Origin: Hahella ganghwensis DSM 17046
Lineage (GTDB): Bacteria; Pseudomonadota; Gammaproteobacteria; Pseudomonadales; Oleiphilaceae
DNA: 44,682 nt
NCBI RefSeq assembly: GCF_000376785.1
Contig: NZ_AQXX01000087.1
Span: 1-44,682, forward strand
Direction: 5' to 3'
Numbering within the stretch: position 1 is the first letter of the stretch; every line of letters begins with the position of its first letter. This document shows, one piece after another, positions 1 to 7,000 of the stretch. A program made the position numbers and the translations under genes. The notes under the pieces are model-generated. The model did not search any database. It saw only the letters and a list, made by a program, of their open reading frames with translations, and was not told the DNA's origin.

Positions 1-107
1 CTTGCTTATCCGATTGTTACGAGTGATCGAATGCCGATTTTATCAGTGGCCTTGCGAAGGTAAGAAAGCAGGGTTGCGAAACGAACAAGCCAAGGCTTAG
101 CAGTTTC
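1..107 (+). other. 23S-5S intergenic spacer (partial)
   Basis: Non-coding DNA immediately before the 5S gene. It has no tRNA-like cloverleaf. By position it is the internal spacer of an rRNA operon whose 23S gene lies outside the window to the left. Confidence 0.7.
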
Positions 108-222
108 GCCTGATGATCATAGCGAGCTGGAACCACCTGATCCCTTTCCGAACTCAGAAGTGAAACAGTTCAGCGCCGATGGTAGTGTGGTTCGTCCATG
201 CAAGAGTAGGTCGTCGTCAGGC
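108..222 (+). rRNA. rrf: 5S ribosomal RNA
   Basis: This is a 115-nt 5S rRNA, recognised from the conserved core GAACCACCTGATCC, CCGAACTCAGAAGTGAAAC and GCGCCGATGGTAGTG. The ends GCCTGATGA and TCGTCAGGC pair to form helix I, which fixes both boundaries to within 1-2 nt. It is the last gene of an rRNA operon transcribed rightwards and is followed 15 nt later by a rho-independent terminator. Confidence 0.96.
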
Positions 223-237
223 TTCTAATACATAAAG

Positions 238-267
238 AAGGCTCATCCTAGCGGATGGGCCTTTTTT
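238..267 (+). terminator. rho-independent terminator of the rRNA operon, copy 1
   Basis: An 11-bp stem (AAGGCTCATCC at 238-248 with GGATGGGCCTT at 253-263) closes a 4-nt loop and runs into a T tract. It lies just after 5S rRNA and is repeated 166 bp downstream. Confidence 0.93.
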
Positions 268-374
268 ATTGGGGATATGAAAACCAAGACCTACGGGAGT
301 GCCTGGGCGGGAAAAGGGCTTATCAACAGTTTGATAAGATCCCGGTCAGGCGGGTGAAGCTCTGCGTAGCCCCG

Positions 375-438
375 GGTCGTCGTCAGGCTTCTAATACATA
401 GAGAAGGCTCATCCTAGCGGATGGGCCTTTTTTATTGG
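375..438 (+). repeat. duplicated 5S 3' end plus terminator (copy 2)
   Basis: Positions 375-438 repeat 209-272 with only one visible change (cataaag versus catagag). The copy contains the last 14 nt of 5S rRNA, the 15-nt linker and the whole terminator (stem 404-414 with 419-429). The upstream part of the 5S gene is missing from this copy. It looks like the scar of a tandem rrf duplication or of recombination between rRNA operons. Transcripts passing terminator 1 would meet the same terminator again. Confidence 0.9.
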
Positions 439-854
439 TGGGATGAAACCCCCAACCTCTCCCCCTGGCCCTGTCCGGATACACTTTATTGTCTGGAAGG
501 ATATTAAACTGCCTGTCCGTGGCCTAAGAGGATATGTGTAGCCGCCTGAAAGCGCCTTTAAGACGGATCAAGGCCGAGCAGAACATGATCGATGAATCGA
601 GCGCAGAGGTCATTGGCTTCCGGGGTTTCCTGGGCGACAGAGAGAGACAATTTCTCCTGCCTGGGGAAGATGGATCGATAGATCCATCTTCGGCTATTGA
701 AGTGCTTCTTAGCCTCTTCTGCGGCCAAAGATGAGGCTCAGAGCGGTTAAGCATGAAGCTTCTGTTGGGTTGGAATCAACTTACATTTAAGGGGGGATAG
801 CCACCCGTCTAGAGAGTGGCTGCTGTCCAGAATGTAGATCACGACTGAAATGAT
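439..854. other. non-coding stretch between the rRNA operon and barA
   Basis: No gene is supported here. Short reading frames exist on both strands (524-754 minus, 534-734 plus) but have no ribosome-binding site and no recognisable domain. The stretch contains an 11-bp perfect inverted repeat (GAAGATGGATC at 666-676, loop GATA, partner at 681-691). A weak stem (CAGCCAC/GTGGCTA type, about 800-835) could act as the barA 3' hairpin on the minus strand but lacks a T tract. Confidence 0.5.
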
Positions 855-3734
855 TTAAGTTGCCTGGCTAACCTGAAAGTTGCGTAAAGATGTCTGCCAA
901 TCATTTCTTTCGGCCCAGTACTGTACCCGGTCAATTTCATCTATCAGAGCATAGAGTTCACTTTTGTGTGGTTGCTCCTTCTTGATCAGGGTTTCTAACT
1001 CTCCGGCTTTTCTACGTAAAGCCGGAACGCCGCAATAACGGCTGGCACCATGTAACCGGTGAACGCGCTCAAGAAGCTTATCTTCTTCCTGTAATTCGTA
1101 CGCTTTTTGAATAGAGGCTTTGTCTTCAGGTAAGCTCTCAAGCAGCATAGAAAATAGTTCTTCAGCCAGGTCGGGTTTGTTTCCGGCGAGAATAATGCTG
1201 TTCTGCAGGTCTACGGATGGTTCTGTGGCGAACTTAACTGACGGCTTGATTTTTCCAACATCCCCCTGAGGAACCTTGCTTGCTCCCTGAGACTGTAATG
1301 TGAGATGAATGCCGGCTCTTCTTGCGATAATTCCCTGTAATTCCTCTTCATTGGTGGGCTTTGTCAGATAATCATCAAATCCGCTTTTTAACAGGTGTTG
1401 GCGTTCATCTGTCAACGCATGGGCAGTCAGAGCGATAATCGGGGTATGGCGCTTTCCTGCTTCAAATTGTCGGATTCTTTGAGTGGTCTCGATGCCGTCC
1501 ATTCCCGGCATCTGGACATCCATAAAGATAATATCGTATTTCTTCAGCTTGGCTTTGGTGAGTGCCTCATAGCCGCTGTTTGCGGTGTCAGTGTCTGTGC
1601 CAAGTTCATGGAGAAAAGCCTCCACCAGTTTCAAGTTTGCCGAATTGTCGTCAACAGCAAGAACTTTGGCTCGTTTGTAATCTTTTTCAAGGGGCTGTCC
1701 GTCGTCTGGGATTGGGTTGTCTGGAAGTAGCTCTCCCGGTGCACCGGTAATAAGTTGCGTGAGTGCATTGCCAATGCGGCGCTGAGATGGCGGTTTAATC
1801 AGATAGTTGGAGGCTTCGGCCAATATTGGCGGCTCATCTGCTCCAAGGGTGATCGTAGGGGTCAGCACGAGCGTTCGACAATCCAGTGAGAACTCAAGTT
1901 GTCTGATGGCATCGAGGTAAGACGAAGAGCGCAGATGATGGCGCGTGATGCCGATCAGTGCCACGGCATAACCTTCGCCCTTTTGTTGTGCCTCAGCCAC
2001 TTTCTGAATTAGTTCTGAAACGTTATCAACGGTTTTGAGTTCGGCGCCCCACTTTTGAAGAGTGTGCCGTATGGCTAGTCCCGTTTTTGGTTGGTTTTCC
2101 AGATAGATGATTCGTTCACCGGCAAGATCCGGTTGATAGATATCGTTTTCCGGTTGTTCAGGGGCAATGTCTACTGGCAGGACGATCCAGAAAGTTGATC
2201 CTTTTCCTAGTTCACTTTCCACACCAATAATGCCGCCCATTTGTTCTGTCAGTCGGCGGGAAATAACCAGACCAAGCCCTGTACCTCCGAAGCGTCGGGC
2301 GGTAGAGGCATCGGCCTGGCTGAATGCGTTAAACAGAGTGTTTTGCTGAACTCTGGATAGACCCACGCCAGTATCTGTCACTGTCACTTTTATGGTGGAT
2401 CGATGATGTTCATCTTCGTCTTCCAGCATGACTCTGACAACCACTTCACCACTCTGGGTAAACTTAATACCGTTGTTGACCAGATTGGTGATGATCTGCT
2501 TCATGCGTAGAGGATCACCCATGATGTGTTCAGGCACATCGGAATAGATCAGACCGGCGAGGTCCAGGTTTTTTTCATGGGCTCCCGGGGCCAGCATGGT
2601 TAGAACATCCTCAACAATTTCACGCAGATTCATGGCGGTGTTGTCGAGTATCAGCTTGCCAGCTTCAATTTTAGAGAAATCCAATATGTCATTGATAATC
2701 GTGAGCAGAATTTCGGAGGATTTATAGATGGTATTTAACTGGTCTCTTTGTTGAATCCCGAGGTTACTTTTAGCCAGTAGTTTAGTGAAACCGATGATGC
2801 CGTTAAGAGGGGTTCTGATCTCATGGGACATATTGGCAAGAAACTCCGACTTCACGCGACTGGCCTCAAGGGCTTCTTTGCGTGCCAGATCCAGCTCAAT
2901 GTTCTGTATTTCAATCGTCTCTAGTGTTTCCCGCAGATCTTCTGTGGCCTGGTCGATATTCTGCTGCATTTCAATCCGGGATTTCTCCAGAGCTTCAGCC
3001 ATGGAGTTAATGCCGTCTTGAAGGTTGGCGAGTTCGGGGCTGGCTTCAATAAACACACGAGTATCCAGTTTACCTTCACGAATTCGGTTCAGGGCGTCCG
3101 AGACATCGCTAAGTGGCCTTGTCAGATCCCGGCTGAGGCGTAAGGCCATATAGGTGCACAAAATTACCGCCAGAGTGACGGCGACAATGGCAAAGAGAAG
3201 TGTTTGGTATTTCGCCAGGTCCGTCGGAGCACGACTGACTTCAACCACTGCCCAGCCGACGAGGTTTTCCTTGGATTCCTGCGTGGAAAATGCTGAATTC
3301 GGCGGTGTTGTATTCGAACTTTCGGAAAGCTCTGCCTGTTGCCAGATCGGCATACTGAAACGCAGTACTTCGTAACTGGAATAAATCGTCAGTTGATTGG
3401 CAAGGCTGGCGGGTATAGTTTGAGGTTCCATCAGCTTAGGGCCAGCATGAGCAAGAATTTGGCGTTTATTGCCGTAGATGGTAACCGAACGTATATCACG
3501 TTCTTCCAGAACTGAGGTGGTCAGACTGGATAGTTGAGCACGCTGAGAAGACGTAACGCCGTAGGTCGCGGCATTGGCCATATGGCGGACTGAATCTGTT
3601 CCCCGCTCCAGGAGAGAGCGGTTTAAATCTGTCAGCCGTGTATAAACAAAGGCCGTCGACATAATCAGCGCGATACCCAATGTTGGTATCAGGGTGAGAA
3701 GAATAACTTTGGTTTCTATGCCCCAATGCTTCAT
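855..3734 (-). CDS. barA: hybrid sensor histidine kinase BarA/GacS
   Basis: Tripartite membrane sensor kinase (959 aa) of the BarA/GacS family, which phosphorylates the UvrY/GacA response regulator and so controls Csr/Rsm small RNAs. Visible domains: membrane helix about 8-30; extracytoplasmic region about 35-170; second helix about 176-198; HAMP about 198-250; HisKA with NMSHEIRTPLNG (phospho-acceptor His304); HATPase with N-box Asn417 and G-boxes DTGVG and GGTGLGL; a degenerate receiver-like stretch about 540-660; a full receiver (VDDNSANL, Asp739, Lys792); and a C-terminal HPt with VHRLHGA (His892). Every phosphorelay residue is present, so it should be active. The ATG at 3734 is used because the first helix follows at once; no strong ribosome-binding site is seen. 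In Pseudomonas gacS is also near cysM, rlmD and relA. The cognate regulator is not in the window. Confidence 0.95.
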   Translation of the reverse strand: MKHWGIETKVILLTLIPTLGIALIMSTAFVYTRLTDLNRSLLERGTDSVRHMANAATYGVTSSQRAQLSSLTTSVLEERDIRSVTIYGNKRQILAHAGPKLMEPQTIPASLANQLTIYSSYEVLRFSMPIWQQAELSESSNTTPPNSAFSTQESKENLVGWAVVEVSRAPTDLAKYQTLLFAIVAVTLAVILCTYMALRLSRDLTRPLSDVSDALNRIREGKLDTRVFIEASPELANLQDGINSMAEALEKSRIEMQQNIDQATEDLRETLETIEIQNIELDLARKEALEASRVKSEFLANMSHEIRTPLNGIIGFTKLLAKSNLGIQQRDQLNTIYKSSEILLTIINDILDFSKIEAGKLILDNTAMNLREIVEDVLTMLAPGAHEKNLDLAGLIYSDVPEHIMGDPLRMKQIITNLVNNGIKFTQSGEVVVRVMLEDEDEHHRSTIKVTVTDTGVGLSRVQQNTLFNAFSQADASTARRFGGTGLGLVISRRLTEQMGGIIGVESELGKGSTFWIVLPVDIAPEQPENDIYQPDLAGERIIYLENQPKTGLAIRHTLQKWGAELKTVDNVSELIQKVAEAQQKGEGYAVALIGITRHHLRSSSYLDAIRQLEFSLDCRTLVLTPTITLGADEPPILAEASNYLIKPPSQRRIGNALTQLITGAPGELLPDNPIPDDGQPLEKDYKRAKVLAVDDNSANLKLVEAFLHELGTDTDTANSGYEALTKAKLKKYDIIFMDVQMPGMDGIETTQRIRQFEAGKRHTPIIALTAHALTDERQHLLKSGFDDYLTKPTNEEELQGIIARRAGIHLTLQSQGASKVPQGDVGKIKPSVKFATEPSVDLQNSIILAGNKPDLAEELFSMLLESLPEDKASIQKAYELQEEDKLLERVHRLHGASRYCGVPALRRKAGELETLIKKEQPHKSELYALIDEIDRVQYWAERNDWQTSLRNFQVSQAT

Positions 3735-3936
3735 GAGAGTCTGGTTTCAGTTGTTATTGTGAGTTCATGGCAATTGGTATCCCTAAGGAGGTCCCTGGCC
3801 GCAAGTTTGACTCAAAGATCACCACTTGATCAGTTGCTGACAAACTCTAAGCTGACTTTACCTAACGTGCCTGTGAAAAACTACCTGTGTCTAACTGGGG
3901 AAGAAAAGTCACTCCCCGATACCGGCTATTATTCGC

Positions 3937-4143
3937 TTAAGACAGAAAGTTTTCGATAGCAACTTCGTAAACCAGTGAACTGAATTCCTCAGGGGGCTGC
4001 ATGTCTTTAATGCCGGAGTTCATTTTACCGAACAGGGGATGTAGCGACTGACACTGGTTGCTCGCCAGGGCGTATAAATCGTGTGTTTTCCACCCTGATA
4101 GCTTAAATGGCAGGGATTTAATTGAATGCTTATATAAAAGCAT
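3937..4143 (-). CDS. possible small protein or gene remnant (HEPN-like flavour)
   Basis: This 68-aa frame encodes a protein-like sequence with helical character (KHSIKSLPFKLSGWKTHDLYALASN and onward). The pattern KTHDLxALA after a KHSIKSL helix recalls HEPN-type helical domains, where a short loop precedes HDL. That is only an impression, and 68 aa is about half of a HEPN domain. There is no ribosome-binding site before the ATG, although the frame stays open for 15 more codons upstream. It could be a remnant of a longer gene or chance. I would not assign a function. Confidence 0.25.
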   Translation of the reverse strand: MLLYKHSIKSLPFKLSGWKTHDLYALASNQCQSLHPLFGKMNSGIKDMQPPEEFSSLVYEVAIENFLS

Positions 4144-4230
4144 GCTTTTTATATTGGAAAAGAATATAACAGGTTGAAGTTGAATTGCTTATCATGGTGT
4201 CCACTTTATGGCTTTCAATGATAAAGCAAA

Positions 4231-4344
4231 GGCTGCAATAAATGAGGTTAATGCCGAGCCAGAACCATAACCTCGTCAAACAGGAAGCTTGCAGCCACTT
4301 TTACTCAGTAACTGTAATATAGAAGGCTTGGCTTTAGAGCCAAG
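4231..4344 (+). promoter_or_regulatory. structured leader upstream of cysM
   Basis: Three perfect inverted repeats are packed together. GGCTGCAA (4231-4238) pairs with TTGCAGCC (4289-4296). Inside it GAGGTTA (4244-4250) pairs with TAACCTC (4268-4274). Then CTTGGCT (4327-4333) pairs with AGCCAAG (4338-4344) over a 4-nt loop. The last hairpin ends 33 nt before the cysM ATG. It matches no riboswitch I know. It could be a cis-acting leader of cysM or a terminator for something initiated upstream. Confidence 0.45.
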
Positions 4345-4377
4345 AGATAACCAAGAGATTAAAGAGTCACAAGTTAT

Positions 4378-5265
4378 ATGTCTTATCCGACAATAGAATC
4401 ATGCGTGGGCAACACTCCGTTAGTCAGGTTACAGCGATTGCCTGGCAAGACGAGCAATACGATTTTGGCCAAACTGGAGGGGAACAATCCTGCGGGTTCT
4501 GTTAAAGACAGGCCAGCACTGAGCATGATTCAGGAAGCAGAAGCACAGGGTAAAATCAGGCCGGGTGATACGCTGATAGAAGCAACCAGTGGGAACACCG
4601 GAATCGCTTTGGCGATGGCTGCTGCCATGAAAGGCTACCGGATGATTCTGATAATGCCCGCGCATATGAGTGAAGAGCGTCGTGCTGCCATGTCTGCCTA
4701 CGGGGCTGAAATTATCAGTGTGACCCGCGAAGAGGGCATGGAAGGCGCTCGAGATCTGGCCAAGGAAATGGAAGCCCGGGGTGAGGGCACAGTATTGGAT
4801 CAGTTTGCCAACCCTGCGAACCCGCTGGCTCACTATCGCACAACGGGACCGGAAATCTGGCAGCAAAGTCAGGGGAGGATCACCCATTTTGTCAGTTCCA
4901 TGGGGACAACAGGCACTATCATGGGGACTTCAAAGTTTTTAAAAGAGCAGAATCCGGATATACAAATTGTCGGTCTGCAGCCAGGAGAGGGGGCGTCTAT
5001 ACCCGGAATTCGCCGGTGGCCGGAGGCATACTTGCCACGGATATTTGAGCCTGAAAGAGTGGATCAGATCCTGGATATCAGTCAGGAAGAGGCAGAAGTC
5101 ACCATGAGGCGATTGGCCAGTGAAGAAGGCATTTTCTGCGGTGTTTCTTCTGGTGGCGCGATTGCCGGTGCGCTAAGAGTCTCCCAGCAGGTCGAGAATG
5201 CTGTCATCGTCGCCATTATATGTGATCGGGGGGACCGCTACCTTTCTACAGGTGTTTTTTCATAA
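4378..5265 (+). CDS. cysM: cysteine synthase B (O-acetylserine sulfhydrylase, CysM type)
   Basis: PLP enzyme (295 aa) that makes L-cysteine from O-acetyl-L-serine and sulfide or thiosulfate in the cytosol. The PLP lysine is Lys43 in NPAGSVKDRPA. The substrate/phosphate loops EATSGNTGIALA and SMGTTGTIMG and the C-terminal SSGGAIAGA and GDRGDRYLSTGVF are intact. The length and lack of a C-terminal CBS domain fit CysM rather than CysK or cystathionine beta-synthase. The start is the ATG at 4378 (MSYPTIESCVGNTPLV is typical of the family); the ribosome-binding site is weak. A structured leader precedes it and rlmD follows 193 bp later on the same strand, the order seen in Pseudomonas. Confidence 0.95.
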   Translation: MSYPTIESCVGNTPLVRLQRLPGKTSNTILAKLEGNNPAGSVKDRPALSMIQEAEAQGKIRPGDTLIEATSGNTGIALAMAAAMKGYRMILIMPAHMSEERRAAMSAYGAEIISVTREEGMEGARDLAKEMEARGEGTVLDQFANPANPLAHYRTTGPEIWQQSQGRITHFVSSMGTTGTIMGTSKFLKEQNPDIQIVGLQPGEGASIPGIRRWPEAYLPRIFEPERVDQILDISQEEAEVTMRRLASEEGIFCGVSSGGAIAGALRVSQQVENAVIVAIICDRGDRYLSTGVFS

Positions 5266-5337
5266 TGAAAGTAAGCTGGGCTGATGGTGCTCTTATGCTT
5301 GATAAATAAGTTGTTTTCTCTTTCTGTCTGAGCTGTG

Positions 5338-5375
5338 AGGCTTGAAAATCCCCGATAATCGGGGGGCTCAAGCCT
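5338..5375 (+). other. long hairpin between cysM and rlmD
   Basis: AGGCTTGA (5338-5345) pairs with TCAAGCCT (5368-5375), and CCCCGAT inside pairs with ATCGGGG, giving a nearly continuous two-step stem. It sits about 70 bp after cysM. There is no T tract, so it is not a standard intrinsic terminator. It may be a 3'-end stabiliser of the cysM mRNA. Confidence 0.5.
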
Positions 5376-5403
5376 TACACTATAAGCTTCGGACGTCTAT
5401 AAT
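5375..5403 (+). promoter_or_regulatory. possible sigma-70 promoter of rlmD
   Basis: A perfect TATAAT lies at 5398-5403. A poor -35 (TTACAC at 5375-5380) is exactly 17 bp upstream. The -10 is 55 bp before the rlmD start. The call rests mainly on the -10 box. Confidence 0.35.
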
Positions 5404-5458
5404 GCCGCACTTTTTTCCACACCATTCCATTTGTGAATCACGCTGAGAGAGTTTCCTG

Positions 5459-6793
5459 ATGTCCAGACGACGTAAAGCCCTGCCGACCACTCCAGTCACC
5501 TGCGAGATTGAGTCATTAAGCCACGAGGGCCGTGGCATTGCGCATCTAGACGGAAAAACCCTGTTTGTGGACGGTGGGCTTCCTGGTGAAACAGTCACTG
5601 CACGTTACGTTAACAGTAAGCGGAAGTATGACGAATTGGCGACGGAGTCTGTGTCAAATCCTCATCCGCAGAGGGTCACGCCTCCCTGCGCACACGCTCA
5701 TGTCTGTGGTGGTTGCTCCATGCAGCACGTGGACCTTTCGTTCCAGATTGTGCATAAACAGCAGGTATTGCTTGATCATTTGCATCATTTTGGTGCCCAG
5801 ACACCTGATGAAATCGTCCCGCCGATCACAAGTAAAAGTGTTGGATACCGCTCTAAGGCCAGACTCGGGGTGCGCTTTGTCATCAAGCGGGACGAAGTGC
5901 TCGTTGGTTTCCGGGAACGATTCAGTAATTTTCTGACAGCGATAGATACCTGCCCTGTTCTGATTGAATCTGTTGGCATGCGAATTCCTGAGCTGAAAGC
6001 TCTCGTGCGAAGTCTTTCCTGTTATCAGAGAATCCCTCAAATAGAGGTAGCGGCAGGTGATAAAACGGTTGCTCTGATCATACGGCATATGGAACCTCTG
6101 ACTGAAGACGATCTGGACAAGTTGAAGTCATTTTCCAACGAAACCGGATTGGCGCTTTATTTGCAGCCCAAAGGTCCGGATACCGTGCATAAACTATGGC
6201 CGGAGGATGGTCAGGAAATGCTCGAGTATTCTTTGCCGGCGCATCAACTTAAGTTGGACTTTCACCCTACGGATTTCACCCAGGTGAACCGTGAGATCAA
6301 CGCCAAAATGTTACAGCAGGCGTTGGAATGGTTGGCTCCAAAGAAAGATGACCGAATTCTTGATCTGTTCTGTGGTCTGGGTAACTTCACCCTTCCATTA
6401 GCGCGTCAGACTGGCCATGTGGTTGGTGTGGAAGGTAGTCAGGCGATGGTAGAGCGCGGTTATCATAATGCCCGCAAGAATGGGATAGAAAACGTCGAGT
6501 TTCACGCGGCCGACCTTCATCTGCCGATGACTGAAAGTCAACAGAAGCCTTGGGTTGGTGAATATGACCGAATCCTGCTGGACCCACCACGTTCAGGGGC
6601 CGAAGAAATCGTTAAATCGATTGAATTGTTTAATGCCGCCAGAATTGTCTATGTCTCTTGTAATCCTGCCACATTGGCCAGGGATGCAGGTATTCTGGCA
6701 CAGAAGGGCTATCGATTGGTCAGAGCGGGTGTGATGGATATGTTTCCCCATACTACTCACGTTGAGTCTATGGCGCTTTTTGAAAAGATCTGA
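5459..6793 (+). CDS. rlmD: 23S rRNA (uracil-1939-C5)-methyltransferase RlmD
   Basis: SAM-dependent iron-sulfur RNA methyltransferase (444 aa, formerly RumA) that makes m5U1939 in 23S rRNA. An N-terminal TRAM domain (about 10-68) is followed by the four cysteines of the 4Fe-4S cluster (Cys77, Cys83, Cys86, Cys165). The SAM-binding motif LDLFCGLGNFTLPLA is at 301-315, DPPRSG at 375-380, and the catalytic cysteine is Cys401 in YVSCNPATLARD. All key residues are present and the length is normal. The ATG at 5459 follows an AGAGAG purine stretch. It lies between cysM and relA as in Pseudomonas. Confidence 0.96.
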   Translation: MSRRRKALPTTPVTCEIESLSHEGRGIAHLDGKTLFVDGGLPGETVTARYVNSKRKYDELATESVSNPHPQRVTPPCAHAHVCGGCSMQHVDLSFQIVHKQQVLLDHLHHFGAQTPDEIVPPITSKSVGYRSKARLGVRFVIKRDEVLVGFRERFSNFLTAIDTCPVLIESVGMRIPELKALVRSLSCYQRIPQIEVAAGDKTVALIIRHMEPLTEDDLDKLKSFSNETGLALYLQPKGPDTVHKLWPEDGQEMLEYSLPAHQLKLDFHPTDFTQVNREINAKMLQQALEWLAPKKDDRILDLFCGLGNFTLPLARQTGHVVGVEGSQAMVERGYHNARKNGIENVEFHAADLHLPMTESQQKPWVGEYDRILLDPPRSGAEEIVKSIELFNAARIVYVSCNPATLARDAGILAQKGYRLVRAGVMDMFPHTTHVESMALFEKI

Positions 6794-6849
6794 ATCAGAT
6801 TCCAATGAGTCTGAAGGAAAGGAAATGCGCTTGTCGCATCTAGTGATAA

Positions 6850-6886
6850 CCGGCGAATGCCGGCAGAGTGTAAACCCAGGGGTTTA
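6850..6886 (+). promoter_or_regulatory. two small inverted repeats upstream of relA
   Basis: CCGGC-GAAT-GCCGG (6850-6863) is a short stable hairpin. TAAACCC-AG-GGGTTTA (6871-6886) is a 16-bp near-perfect palindrome. They lie 115-150 bp before relA and after rlmD. No T tract follows either one. The second could be a protein-binding site, but no regulator can be named. Confidence 0.35.
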
Positions 6887-7000
6887 ATTTCAGCGGTAGT
6901 GGACCCATTTATGCCTTTGGAGTGGGAAGTCAATTGCCTGAGCGGATTCTCAGTCATTTCCCGCGTCCCAAGATAATCAAGAACAAAGTGAAACACATAC

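Larger units (their letters stand above)
3735..4377. other. barA-cysM divergent intergenic region
   Basis: About 640 bp between the divergent barA and cysM genes. It must carry both promoters, but I cannot assign clear -35/-10 pairs. It also holds a low-confidence small reading frame (3937-4143, minus) and a cluster of inverted repeats just before cysM (4231-4344), listed separately. Confidence 0.5.

Noticed and set aside
524-754. Overlapping 60-76-codon frames on both strands between the rRNA operon and barA
   Set aside because: No ribosome-binding site, no domain pattern, composition unlike neighbouring proteins; they arise around the 11-bp inverted repeat.
5338-5375. Intrinsic terminator after cysM
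   Set aside because: Strong stem but no T tract on either strand; recorded as a hairpin only.
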